From the NCBI GenBank assembly GCA_002633005.1, contig NMRA01000428.1, positions 118,900 to 182,899 on the forward strand: 64,000 nucleotides of DNA, written 5' to 3'. How positions within the stretch are numbered: position 1 is the stretch's first letter; the number at the start of each line of letters is the position of its first letter. Positions 1 through 11,400 of this stretch are shown here, one piece after another. A program made the translations under genes and the position numbers. This DNA comes from Phoronis australis. Taxonomy: Eukaryota; Phoronida; Phoronidae. The notes under the pieces were generated by a model. It had not been told where the DNA came from. It was given only the letters and a program-made list of their open reading frames with translations, and ran no database searches.

Positions 1-1566
1 GCAACAGTCAATCGCCGTTTGAGCGCAAGAGGAATGTACTAAAATAACTACTTTTAACTAATGTATGCACTCACTCAGTTTTTAGCACCTACTTAATCTC
101 TTTCCATTCCTTTAGGTGACGTGATTTGAAGTAACCGTCTCTAGCACGAATAATATTTTACTGCAAATTTCAGCAGCACATTTTTCAACCGCCTTCGCAT
201 GTAGGCAGTGCCATCTATTTTTACGCATACGAATTAAGGCCTGCGCAGTAGAACGCGCCATCTATTTTTACGCGTGAGAATTAGGGCCTGTGCAGTAGAA
301 CGCATTGCAAAATTCTAAAGTGTATCACTTAACAGAAACGACGTAACTTTGGTCTTGAAATGGGAACATTTTTATCATGGCCATGCCTCCGGTCTTAGCT
401 AAGACGTTCTTAAGATTTTCACGGGCACTCGGTTGATGAAAGTCGAGTGATCACTTGTAGTAAACATCCCACTACGTCACTGATTGGAAGGACAGTCTTG
501 TCTGTGAATTGCTACCAATGACAGTTGCAAAGTAAGGGAGAGCGACGTAAACTTGAAGTTGTTACATTTTATGCTCTCGTCAATATTATGCGGTAAATGC
601 TTTCAGTCATCCAGTTGAGTAAATAATATGTCCAAAATCGACCTCAATCCTTAAGTCCAGTAATTGATTTCATTTTGTACATATTACGTCACTGTTATGT
701 TGCCAACTAAATATTCATTTCTCAAAGCGAACGCAATGACGTTTGCTTGATCTTCATCAGGCGGAGTTATTATTTCAGTGTGAATGTAAAATGTCGAATT
801 TCCAGACTTTTCTATGATTAGACGTACGCGCGACTTTTGTACGAGGGTAATAAAGGTTTGAAGATTTTGTCTAGATAGTTTTCAAACAAACACATGTTTT
901 GCGGAACAATATGTTATTATTATTTTAGGCATCGATGCTGTTATTCTATTATGAAATTGTTCATTATTTTAATACTACTCGTCGTATTTTGTACTTATCA
1001 AATATTTTTCTATTTTTTGACAAAGTAACCGTCAGGTCCGCTAGTCGTGACGGAAAATCAAATTGAAGCTAATACTCAAGATGTTCTAATTTTTGCTCCT
1101 TAGTTGCTTGCCATAAAAACTGGAGTAATCATACCGTTACATAAGTACGGTGACTGTAAAAGGACGGCACGGAACCTTTTTTCTCCGTTGCTAGCTCTGT
1201 CGACAGGCTTTACTTACTCTAGCGATATATTTATTAATTCTATTGATAGACTTACTAACTCTATCGATAGACTTACTAACTCTATCGATAGACTTACAAA
1301 CTCTATCGATAGGCTTAGTTTCTCTGTCTATAGACTTACTAATCTCTATTGCTCGATAGCTAACAACTCTATCGATATAGATATTAAGTCTACACATGTA
1401 AATAGAGTTGCTTTGCAGTCCTTTTACAGCCACCGTATTAACCAGTATCTTCCGATAAGGAAATGTTTCTTTAAAATATTCAAGGACAGGCAAGTGTATC
1501 AATTTATCGCGTGTACACGTGGAAACTTGCCGGCAAAGCGCTCTTTTTAAAAGCAACGCTTCGTCT
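1..1566. repeat. Long direct repeat, copy 1 (left end cut by window)
   Basis: This block recurs almost base for base at 5791-7339, with scattered substitutions and a few small indels near the start. Homology ends sharply just after a shared AACGCTTCGTCT. The block holds a 21-bp minisatellite (about 1233-1350). Open frames on both strands here (1104-1550 plus, 1191-1556 minus) arise because 21 is a multiple of three; they look like neither known proteins nor one another's conserved product. The layout could be terminal direct repeats of a mobile element or a segmental duplication. No reverse transcriptase or integrase is visible inside the repeat. Confidence 0.85.
1233..1350. repeat. 21-bp minisatellite, copy 1
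   Basis: About five units of the form CTATCGATAGACTTACTAA plus two bases, diverging at both ends. Each unit contains the palindrome CTATCGATAG. Confidence 0.9.
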
Positions 1567-4156
1567 TAGTCTAGACGCATTTCCTGCAAATAGCCCTGTA
1601 TAAGGTTCTAGAAGCATTTTTTAGTAAAAGTTGGGAACAAGACTTTTTCACACAATCAAGGTATGGCGAATTCAACTAACCCTGTTCCCAAGCCGAATTT
1701 TGCATTTTTGACCATCTAATTTGCATAAACAAAATGGCGGCCAAATAGTCAAGTTCAGTTGTATTTTTGTAATAGAAATCACCATATACCATTTAAAATG
1801 GTGAAATGTCTCACCTGTATACTTCTTATAAATACTTCTTGAGCAATAAATCACTTATGAATACTAAAAAATGCAACTCTGAAAACTAATTATGCAAATT
1901 AGGTGCCGCTTTTACCATACAATGTAATTTGCGTCTTAAGTTTGTGTTCCTGCAGGCTAACTTGAAAAATGAGTTGTTTATACTTATATTTTCATGGTCA
2001 ACAAACATGCTAAAGACATTTTTGGAGCAATTTATTTCATATTTATTGGGTTATAGATGTATACTTACAGAATGTGGAAAAAATAGTCTTTAAGCTGCAA
2101 TGCTCGTCAAGCAAGGTGTCACTATTTTGATGGAAAATAGGACAAATGTTCACACTATCCCGTTATCTTCCATTCTTAAAAAANNNNNNNNNNNNNNNNN
2201 NNNNNNNNNNNNNNNNNNNNNNNNNNNNNNNNNNNNNNNCAAAAAAGGTTGGGGTTTTAAACGTCGGATTTTGGCTCAGAGTTATATCGCAACACGAGGT
2301 TTTTTACCAAGACAAGATTTGCGAGAAACATATCTCCCTCCACCTACCTTGGCCAAATATATCATAATTGATGTAGGTGTGCGGTATACTAAGTAAGTAA
2401 TGGAAAATGTTCGATATCAAAACTTGATTTTGACTTTATTCAAGGATTTAATGCCTCTTTAATGTGTCCCCCTTGAAAGTCTCGGTCACACCTCCCGTTG
2501 ACCCCTCCACCCCCTTTGACTTGCATAACGATAGTGTTGAGGCTTGTAAAGAAAATCCGGCGTCAGTGCATCACCTTATTATGTATGAGTTGACGTTTGA
2601 GTGAATGTACTACTACAAAAATACTAAATAGAACGTTGTTTTTTTCAAGAGCCCAGACTAGACTCTACAGTGTTATTTCCCCTAAGCGTAGTTAGCGGCA
2701 AGTACTCGAAGTTTGGTATAACTCTCCATTCAAGTTGATATTTTGTGGTTTCCGAGATTTCAGAGTTTTTGAAATCGTGGACTCAAAAATAAGGCCCGAG
2801 TCATTGTACTTTCACCTTATTTTGATATTATCCGTCGTGTTTTGTAGATATATTAATTGTGTTACTCCTAATTTTTATTAACGATCAGCTCAAGTAGAAG
2901 TGGTCTAGTCGTGAAATTTTATATCGATACAACTTTGTAGAGAGGTTAATGTTCAACAAGTTTGTATCTAGTAAAAGTGATCAGACCATTGCAAGGGGAA
3001 TTATTTGTCTCCCCTTATTTTTGACATCGCCTCTTTTGCACACCGTCTAAAATAGTTTGTTCGACAAGGTAAATTAATTTCATTTCACTAAATTAGGTAA
3101 ATGCATTAGATACCCACTTACCTGAGCAACAGGTAAAATGTGCAGGAGTGACTTATAGAAACAATGTAAAACAGTAATAATGATATGTACCCATTCAGCT
3201 ATCCAAGTTATCGACATTGACGTACTTTTTTTGTAATTTACATTATTAGTATACACAGATATGTTGATAAGAAAAACACAACCAAACTTTGACGGAGTGA
3301 TTTGATTAGCAGATCTATTGTACTTCTGTATAAAGCCATGCTCACATGGAGGAAATTGGCAACTTCATTGATTGACACCATTCGGATAGTTATGAGCAGA
3401 TTCAAAGGTTAGAAACATATATTTATCAATCTCCCATGGACAATTATGGTATTATTTTGCCTTTCGTGTCTTCGACAGCCTCTAGGGTCCACAACAACGA
3501 CCAAGCAAACGACCCATGACACTGAAAACCGTGGCTGAATTATTCAGCGTTCAACAATAATATTGATCAAAATTTGTCCAAAAAATCCTTTTGTACGGTG
3601 TGTATAACTGAATGTAAGTCGAGGAATAATACATTTTTGCAAAATATTGAGGAAAATTTGGCTTTATTAATGATACAAAACTGCTATTTACCATTTGTGT
3701 TGGAAGGGTGTTCCATCTACTCAAAAAATTATTGTGGATTTAAGAATGACTTGACTGTGAGACGGTTGAACTAAGACAAATGTCTTCGAACGTCGACCAG
3801 ATTTAGTGTTTTGAGCTCTGTCATTTTCAAAAGTTTTTTAATTGAATACATTATTTACTTTAGTTAGAGCTTTATGTGTTTACACAGTTCAACGACATGG
3901 CATTAACAGTTTGGACCAGTTTAGATTTCCAACTTTGTACGGCATCAGTGATGGTTATAACAGCCTGTTATTGCAGTCTGTCCAGTTGTACCAAACGTTC
4001 TGCACCTTCTGTTTGGTAAATTATGTCAGCAAAGTCAAAATGAGGGAGTACAAAGTAATACAAAATGCGCTAAAAAAGTTCAGTTTACTAGATTTAATTT
4101 CAATCAATAAGTTGGTTAAAATTTGATTTTTGCCCACATTGTGGTAAAAACGAAAG
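1567..4156. other. Non-coding stretch between the direct repeats, with assembly gap
   Basis: AT-rich sequence with no convincing gene on either strand. It includes the run of 56 N at 2184-2239. Short open frames next to the gap depend on the Ns and should not be believed. Confidence 0.7.
2184..2239. other. Assembly gap (56 N)
   Basis: A run of N directly after a short A-run; true length and content are unknown. Confidence 0.99.
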
Positions 4157-4525
4157 TTAATCGTATATTATAGTGACTAAATTTTTGTGTGAATGTTTTT
4201 GGAGAATAATTTCATCATTCAGGCTCATAGGAAAATGGGCCCCTGTGTAATTTGGGTATCTGGAATGAAATAGATAAAGGTTTTCGAGCTGATGTCTGAA
4301 TGAAAGGCACTGATGTAGAGCAGAAACAACACTGGCCAATATTACACTAGCTTGCCTATTTCTACGTCGACAAACCCGTGAAAACACACCGTCTAGTAGT
4401 ACTACCCGTTTGGAACGATATGATGTTAAGAGTGTGTGCAGAGTGAACGATATTCCATAAGAAAAAAGTTTGTACAAGAGGAGTTCATGGTGGTCATGTG
4501 GAACCATGTCAAACGCGCATGTCAC
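4157..4525 (-). pseudogene. LINE reverse-transcriptase fragment
   Basis: The minus-strand frame begins with residues resembling the non-LTR reverse-transcriptase core: FDMVPHDHHELLLYKLFSYG, then a segment ending SKRVVLLDGVFSRV. In intact LINEs this is the AFDxVxHxxLLxKLxxxGI region followed by the fingers region before the PQGSxLGP motif. Here that motif is lost (roughly ASVILASVVSALHQ) and the catalytic YADD box is absent. It is a decayed fragment, not an active element. The clade (Jockey, CR1 or similar) cannot be assigned. Confidence 0.65.
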
Positions 4526-4716
4526 ATCTAGAAATTAAATGTAAACAAAAAATCCATTTTCAAATTGTTCGTAAAGTTTTGTTGAATAAATGAGTAGTTG
4601 TAGGAGATATATCTTTTATATTTACAGATGTAGTTTAATTATTTCATTTGTTATATGGTCGGTACTGTCATTTTAGACTGTGTTTTTTAACAAAGTCTGA
4701 TTTGTGCAAAGGAGTC

Positions 4717-4787
4717 TTGGAAATTTGTCAGTTGATGTGGACTGTTCGTATTCATATGGCATATGCTATATTTTTGAAGTTATCCAA
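4717..4787. repeat. Short direct repeat, copy 1 (partner at 5397-5463)
   Basis: About 65 bases starting AAATTTGTCAGTTGATGTGG recur 680 bases downstream with a few differences. The two copies flank the short element at 4870-5120. Confidence 0.75.
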
Positions 4788-4869
4788 GAACAGAGCACAG
4801 AGGCTGCGCTTTGTGATTCCTAGCTGGTGTTTTAATAACATTCTGTTCGTTGGTGTAATTTTGTTTATA

Positions 4870-5120
4870 CACAGGCGAATTTATGGGGGCCCGCCACCCC
4901 CCTTAGCTGCCGCAAGCAAAAAATGAAACAGCAACAGCGTAAAACGTGAGGAAATGTTGAGTAACGAGGACTGGTAGCGGAGAAGGAAGGGGGGGCAGAC
5001 CGCAGCGTTCCTGTTTTTTCTTTAGTCCAAAGGCAAACACAATAACACTTTGCCCAATTCCCCGAGACAACATCTTCGGATGTTGGGGTCCCGCCTTATG
5101 GTATCCTAGATCCGCCACTG
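4870..5120. mobile_element. Short non-autonomous hAT-like element
   Basis: The left end reads CACAGGCGAATTTATGGGGG and the right end, reverse-complemented, reads CAGTGGCGGATCTAGGATAC. A 5-bp direct repeat TTATA lies immediately outside both ends (4865-4869 and 5121-5125). No transposase is encoded. End style and 5-bp duplication match the larger element at 21193-24383. Confidence 0.6.
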
Positions 5121-5396
5121 TTATAAATACCCAATATTCCTTTGTGTTTTGAAAACAGTATTTATATCTGGAAAGTGTTAATGCTGTTTTCGTGTTTATC
5201 TTGAATTACAAATTACTAGCTGTACAGTTACATGTACATACAGTTTTTATATCGTTGAAAAATCAGCGGATTTTATTTTGTTTTCTGGTTTGATCTTTGT
5301 AATCGAACTGATTTGTTTTGCTTATCTATCATTTGACGTTGTTATTGAACCAAAGTTTGTTTTTAGGTTGATTATTTTAGCAACCCTGTCCATGTG

Positions 5397-5463
5397 GCAA
5401 ATTTGTCAGTTGATCTGGACTGTTCGTATTCAGACGGCATACGGTATATTTTTGTGTTATCTC
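5397..5463. repeat. Short direct repeat, copy 2 (partner at 4717-4787)
   Basis: Shares the AAATTTGTCAGTTGATNTGG start and about 65 bases overall with the upstream copy. Confidence 0.75.
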
Positions 5464-5790
5464 TTGTAATTAAGGTACCCATCTGGTACCTTCTGTGAAA
5501 TAATTATTTGTAGAGTTGTGACCCTTAAATTCCCAGTACAACTTAAAATATTTTTTATTCTTGTGTTGTTTTATTTGTCCCCAATAATAATATTCTCCGG
5601 ACTTACATTAATGTATTCATTCAGCGTGGTAGACAATTGACGTCTGTGTCGTGACATCAGACGAAAGACTCGGTCCGGCGATTAATATGTGACCCAAAGT
5701 GTCCCAGGTGCCAAAAATCGACACACTATTTTGACGGTTGTGACAGTTACGTAATACCCTTCAAACACCTTGAATGTCCGTCGCAATGGC

Positions 5791-7339
5791 GCAACGGTCA
5801 ATCGCCGTTTGAGCGCAAGAAATAGCAACTTTTAACTAATGTATGCACTCACTCAGTTTTTACTTAATCTCTTTCCATTCCTTTAAGTGACGTGATTTGA
5901 AGTAACCGTCTCCAGCACGAATAATATTTTATTGCAAATTCCAGCAGCACATTTTTCAGCCGCCTTCACATGTAGGCAGCGCCATCTATTTTTACGCATG
6001 AGAACTAAGGCCTGTGCAGTAGAACGCGCCATCTATTTTTAAGCGTGAGAACCAGGGCCTGTGCAGTAGAACGCATTGCAAGATTCTAAAGTGTATCACT
6101 TAACAGAAACGACGTAACTTTGGTCTTGAAATGGGAACATTTTTATCATGGCCATGCGACCGGTCTTAGCTAAGACGTTCTTAAGATTTTCACGGGCACT
6201 CGGTTGATGAAAGTCGAGTGATCACTTGTAGTGAATATCCCAGTAGGTCATTGACTGGAAGGACAGTCTTGTCTGTGAATTGCTACCAATGACAGTTGCA
6301 AAGTAAGGGAGAGCGACGTAAACTTGAAGTTGTTACATTTTATGCTCTCGTCAATGATATGCGATGAATGCTTTCAGTCATCCAGTTGAGTAAATAATAT
6401 GTCCAAAATCGACCTCAATCCTTAAAAGTCCAATAATTGATTTCATTTTGTACATATTACGTCACTGTTATGTTGCCAACTAAATATTCATTTCTCAAAG
6501 CGAACGCAACGACGTTTGCTTGATCTTCATCAGGCGGAGTTGTTATTTCAGTGTGAATGTAAAATGTCAAATTTCCAGACTTTTCTATGATTATACGTAC
6601 ACGCGACTTTTGTACGAGGGTAATAAAGGTTTGAAGATTTTATCTAGATAGTTTTCAAACAAACACATGTTTTGCGGAACAATATGTTATTATTATTTTA
6701 GGCATCGATGCTGTTATTCTATCATGAAATTGTTCATTATTTTAATACTACTCGTCGTATTTTGTACTTATCAAATATTTTTCTATTTTTTGACCAAGTA
6801 ACCGTCAGGTCCGCTAGTCGTGACGGAAAATCAAATTGAAGCTAATACTCAAGATGTTCTAATTTTTGCTCCTTAGTTGCTTGCCATAAAAACTGGAGTA
6901 ATCATACCGTTACATAAGTACGGTGGCTGTAAAAGGACGGCACGGAACCTTTTTTCTCCGTTGCTAGCTCTGTCGACAGGCTTTACTTACTCTAGCGATA
7001 TATTTATTAATTCTATTGATAGACTTACTAACTCTATCGATAGACTTACTAACTCTATCGATAGACTTACAAACTCTATCGATAGACTTAGTTTCTCTGT
7101 CTATAGACTTACTAATCTCTATTGCTCGATAGCTAACAACTCTATCGATATAGATATTAAGTCTACACATGTAAATAGAGTTGCTTTGCAGTCCTTTTAC
7201 AGCCACCGTATTAACCAGTATCTTCCGATAAGGAAATGTTTCTTTAAAATATTCAAGGACAGGCAAGTGTATCAATTTATCGCGTGTACACGTGGAAACT
7301 TGCCGGCAAAGCGCTCTTTTTAAAAGCAACGCTTCGTCT
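5791..7339. repeat. Long direct repeat, copy 2
   Basis: Second copy of the block at 1-1566 in the same orientation. The left edge may extend further left, but the comparison is lost because copy 1 is cut by the window. Immediately after the right edge lies GTCTGGCCAGAC, a 12-bp palindrome not present in copy 1. Confidence 0.85.
7003..7120. repeat. 21-bp minisatellite, copy 2
   Basis: Same unit and same copy number as in the first long repeat, so the array was copied with the block rather than re-expanded. Confidence 0.9.
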
Positions 7340-8356
7340 GGCCAGACCACTGTCTCGTCGTTTCAAGTCTCATTAAGCCTACAACAGAGCAATTGGCTGT
7401 TTGGATTTGTATCGAAATGGAAACTATATGATTGATCGATTTACAGGGATCTTGATCAGAAAAAAGGTTTTGGTAAAATGTGTTTCAACATGTGTTAATT
7501 TTGTAGTGTTTATACCGTGGCTGTGATCCTAGTCATTATTGCACCCAAAACCAAACATTGCCCAACCGATTTTCTCCTGACATATTTTGATATCCTATTC
7601 TGATATATTAACCCTGTATTGATGTTCTCTCTATTCCAGTTTGTTCCTGAGATTCGTTAGAAATTATTTTGGAACTCGGAAAAAAGTGGCATAAATTTCC
7701 AGTTGCTTGAGACTGGACGTCATGAGCTAGTTTGACCATGGTTTTCAATTGATGCCCCCGGCATGGATTGGTCTTGAGTAGATTTACTGATAAAAATAGG
7801 TTTAATCGATATAATCGCATCTTTCATGTATAGCCTACACAGTACATGTACTGAGCATATCAACAAAGTCGCTTATTACCTCATATTATTACCAAAAATG
7901 ATTTTCTGACAAACTGCATTTCGAACTGTTTAGGTGGCTAAAATCCAAAATTGAATTTATTAAACCTTTTACTCTTATGAAATCGTCCTCGTAAAGTTGA
8001 TTATTAAGTGTGAATATCAAGGTCACGTTTTCGTCAATAACAGTCAGCTCGTTTTGGCTACAACCAGTCGTCCGGACTTTGATAAAAGTTTTCATATTAT
8101 AAAAGAACATGCTGCGTCTTCACTCTGAGAATTACTACTGACATTAACAAAGGTACTACCAGTACGACGTAACCTCGTTCTTTAAAAATGATGATCTATT
8201 CCAACCACGTCTGTTATATTACCTCTTAAACACTGAGTAGATTTGGTAATTTCATTTGCAAATTTGTTATTTAAAAGTTTCGGTGATGAGTAATTAAGAT
8301 GCACGGTGAAGTTACTGATTGTGAAGCTTGTTATAACTTGTTCATTGTTTCTGCAG
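7340..8356. other. Upstream/intronic stretch before the first recognised ankyrin exon
   Basis: No exon recognised. The true 5' end of the ankyrin-protease gene (start codon, promoter) was not found here or further left, so the gene model is open at its 5' end. Confidence 0.5.
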
Positions 8357-8455
8357 GACCGCGAGACCCCACTACACCAAGCAGCATGTCGGGGCAGCAC
8401 AGAGGTGGCGAGGGTATTGTTACAGTGTGGGGCCCATGTAGACATGCCAGACAAG
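8357..8455 (+). CDS. Ankyrin exon 1 (33 residues)
   Basis: Acceptor TTCTGCAG, donor AAG|GTAATA. Encodes one full ankyrin repeat beginning DRETPLHQAACRG and ending in VDMPDK. Phase 0 at both ends, 99 bp. It carries the TPLHxAA and V(A/V)xxLLxxGA hallmarks. Confidence 0.88.
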
Positions 8456-11400
8456 GTAATAGAAACTACTTGATACAATTTTGATATTAAGACCATGTTA
8501 TCTTCATTACAAAAGCTGTAGGGTATATGAAGTTAAACTAATTATGTTGTGCATAAATACACATTTTATTTTTCCTGATTTCGACATGTATTTTCAATCT
8601 GTACCCGGTACATGCATGTTAAGAAACAGTGAGGTTTGAATCGTGTCAACAATATATATGTCAACTTAACGTTGATACTTTTTTATTCTTCATGGCAATC
8701 GGCCATTCAACATTACAACTTTATATTAAACAGGAAGCCACTAAACCGGTGTATCAACACCACATGGAGGGGTCACTGTCAAGTTATGGAGGCGCTCAGT
8801 AATTTCTGGCAGTCCACGTCTGCACCATGTTATTATTGCAACGTTTTAAAATCACCTGTAAAACTTGACTGTTGAAATCGTTACAAGTATTATAGCCTTC
8901 TTAGAGGGGTCAGTAATGTTTCATTTATGTCACCTTACAAGTTCACTTTCTCCCGTGTATGTTAATTAGCTCTAAACGTTGATCGTCCATTCACACATCT
9001 CCATTATATATTACATAGGAGGGCTGGACACCGCTGCACTGTGCAGCACTGTATGGTTATACACAGACAGTGAAGTGTCTAGTTGAACACAGCGCCACAG
9101 TGAATGTCACTAGTAAGGTAATTAATGACACACAGGTTGTTTGGTTGATCTAGTTGATTGCACAAACGATGTTTAAAACTGAAGAAGAACAAATTTTGTT
9201 TGTATTTTTGCAATTTAATGCCCCTAAACAATGTCAAATTAAATGTCGTCTGCTTTCCGTTCATGAACCACCAAAGCTTGGTAGACTGAGTATGACTTAC
9301 CTGTGTTACCTGTTGTTTGGTTGTAAAACTTAACATTGTCATGCTGATATCATTACAAGTATTATAGCCTTCTTAGAGGGGTCAGCAATGTTTCATTTAT
9401 GTCACCTTACAAGTTTACTTTCCCCCGTGTATGTTAATTAGCTCTAAACGTTGATCGTCCATTCACACATCTCCATTATATATTACATAGGAGGGCGTGA
9501 CACCGCTGCACTGTGCAGCAGGGTGTGGTTATACACAGACAGTGGAGTGTCTAGTTGAACACAGCGCCACAGTGAATGTCCGTGATGAGGTAATTAATGA
9601 CACACCGGTTGTTTGGTTGATCTAGTTGATTACACAAACGATGTTTAAAACTGAAGAAGAACAAATTTTGTTCGTATTTTTCCAATTTAATGCCCCTAAA
9701 CAATGTCAAATTAAATGTCGTCTGCTTTCCGTTCATGAACCACCAAAGCTGCGTAGACTGGTAGAGACAATGCATGACTTACCTGTGTTACCTGTTGTTT
9801 GGTTGTAAAACTTAACATATTCTTGTTGACATCAATACAAGTATTAGCACCTTAGAGGGGTCAGTGATGTTTCATTTATGTCACCTTACAAGTTCACTTT
9901 CTCCCGTGTATGTTAATTAGCTCTAAACGTTGATCGTCCATTCACACATCTCCATTATATATTACATAGGATGGCCGGACACCGCTGCACCGGGCAGCAC
10001 AGTGGGGTCATACAGCCGTCGTACAGTGTCTCCTCCAACACGGGGCCAACGTGAATGTCCGCAACAAGGTAATTAATGACACACAGGGTGTTTGTTTGAA
10101 CTAGTTGTTTACACAACGATGACTAAGCAGAATCATTCGGTGATTTAATTAATCAATCACCATTTATAATTTCGTTGTAAATTTGATATTTCTCCTTGCA
10201 CTCCACGTGACGTGCACGTGAAGTAACGTGCACGCGATTTTAACTAATTAGAAACAGTTTTCAGGTCACATGGCGTTGTACAATGAGTTTGTTATTTACT
10301 TGCATTTTCATAGCACTCACTAAATGAATGTCGCTCTGTTGTATAACATCAAGTTGTCATACTTTAAATTATCTTTTCAATGCGCGGCTACAACACATCA
10401 GACGAACATTTAAGGAATGTCGCTCAAATTGTGTGCAGTTTAAATGTCAGGTTGTAGTCACACTCTGTTGATCCACCCACGTCAAGAATATGCAAATGAT
10501 GGTGAAGTTTTGAATTTGAAAAATATAAAACGTGACGCCCTGTTGAGCCACCCATTTCGCTATATATAATTCTGATCAACTTGCTGTAGTGGGGTGACAC
10601 ACCGCTACACACGGCGTCAGAGGGAGGACACGCAGCGGTGGTGAAGCTTCTAATCATTAAAGGCAGCTGTGACGTGACTGCCGTAAAGAGAGTTGTACTC
10701 CGTGTTTGATTCATACTGCAATAAATGTGTTTCACATGAACTACGAGTTCGAGGAATTATTCATTGAACATAAATATCTCATCAATAATGATCTACCTCT
10801 TGGGTGAACCTATACATGAAGTTGTTTCTTTACTGCAGGTACCTTCCCATAATTCTCGGTAATTAAAAAAGTCACTGGTCTGATCCTAACATTGCGACGC
10901 CAACTAAAAACAGACCAGGAACGCCATGAGTCGCCTACACTGGGCACAAATTTAAATTTTCTCATCATATTGATTATAAAATATTCAGGTTTTAATCAGA
11001 ACTGTGCAAGGAATTAGAAGTGCATTTAGGAAATCTCCCTAAAGGTTTTCTAGTCCTGTTTTCTTTAATACAGCGGTTATTTAACAATTCATTTTGAAAG
11101 TTTTGTTACCCATTTAATCCGACTGTATAACTATGTATGTTCCTGCCATGGGTTGATTTATATATTCTGTGACGGGGTAATCTAGGGCTAAATTGGTCAA
11201 AGTTCAACCCTTCAGAAGGAAAAGTCGTTTTTTCACTATACAAGAAGCCTGCGCGTTCTAAACCCTTAGAAAAGCGTTGTAAAACTATTTTACGAGCGGT
11301 AATCTTCTTTTCTGGTTCACTGCAAATCCAAGATATGTGTGTAGGTTATTTTAAATGGTGTTTAGAAGCTAATTTGTTAATGATTATTGCGTGAATTTAG

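Larger units (their letters stand above)
8881..10130. repeat. Tandem triplication of an ankyrin exon with its intron
   Basis: Units begin near 8881, 9353 and 9835, marked by TTACAAGTATTATAG or a variant. Units 1 and 2 are about 472 and 482 bp and near-identical through intron, exon and following intron. The third covers the upstream intron and exon and fades after about 10130. Because each exon is 99 bp with phase 0 on both sides, adding or losing a unit changes the protein by exactly one repeat. Confidence 0.9.

Noticed and set aside
1104-1550. 148-codon plus-strand frame in the long repeat, duplicated at 6877-7323
   Set aside because: Conserved only because the whole block is duplicated. 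Its centre is the 21-bp minisatellite, the opposite strand is equally open, and the rest lacks protein-like features.
2100-2396. Open frames across the N run
   Set aside because: The frame depends on an assembly gap of unknown length.
10190-10250. Cluster of CACGTG/ACGTGCACG motifs as a regulatory site
   Set aside because: Intronic, with no second line of evidence; E-box-like hexamers are too common to call.
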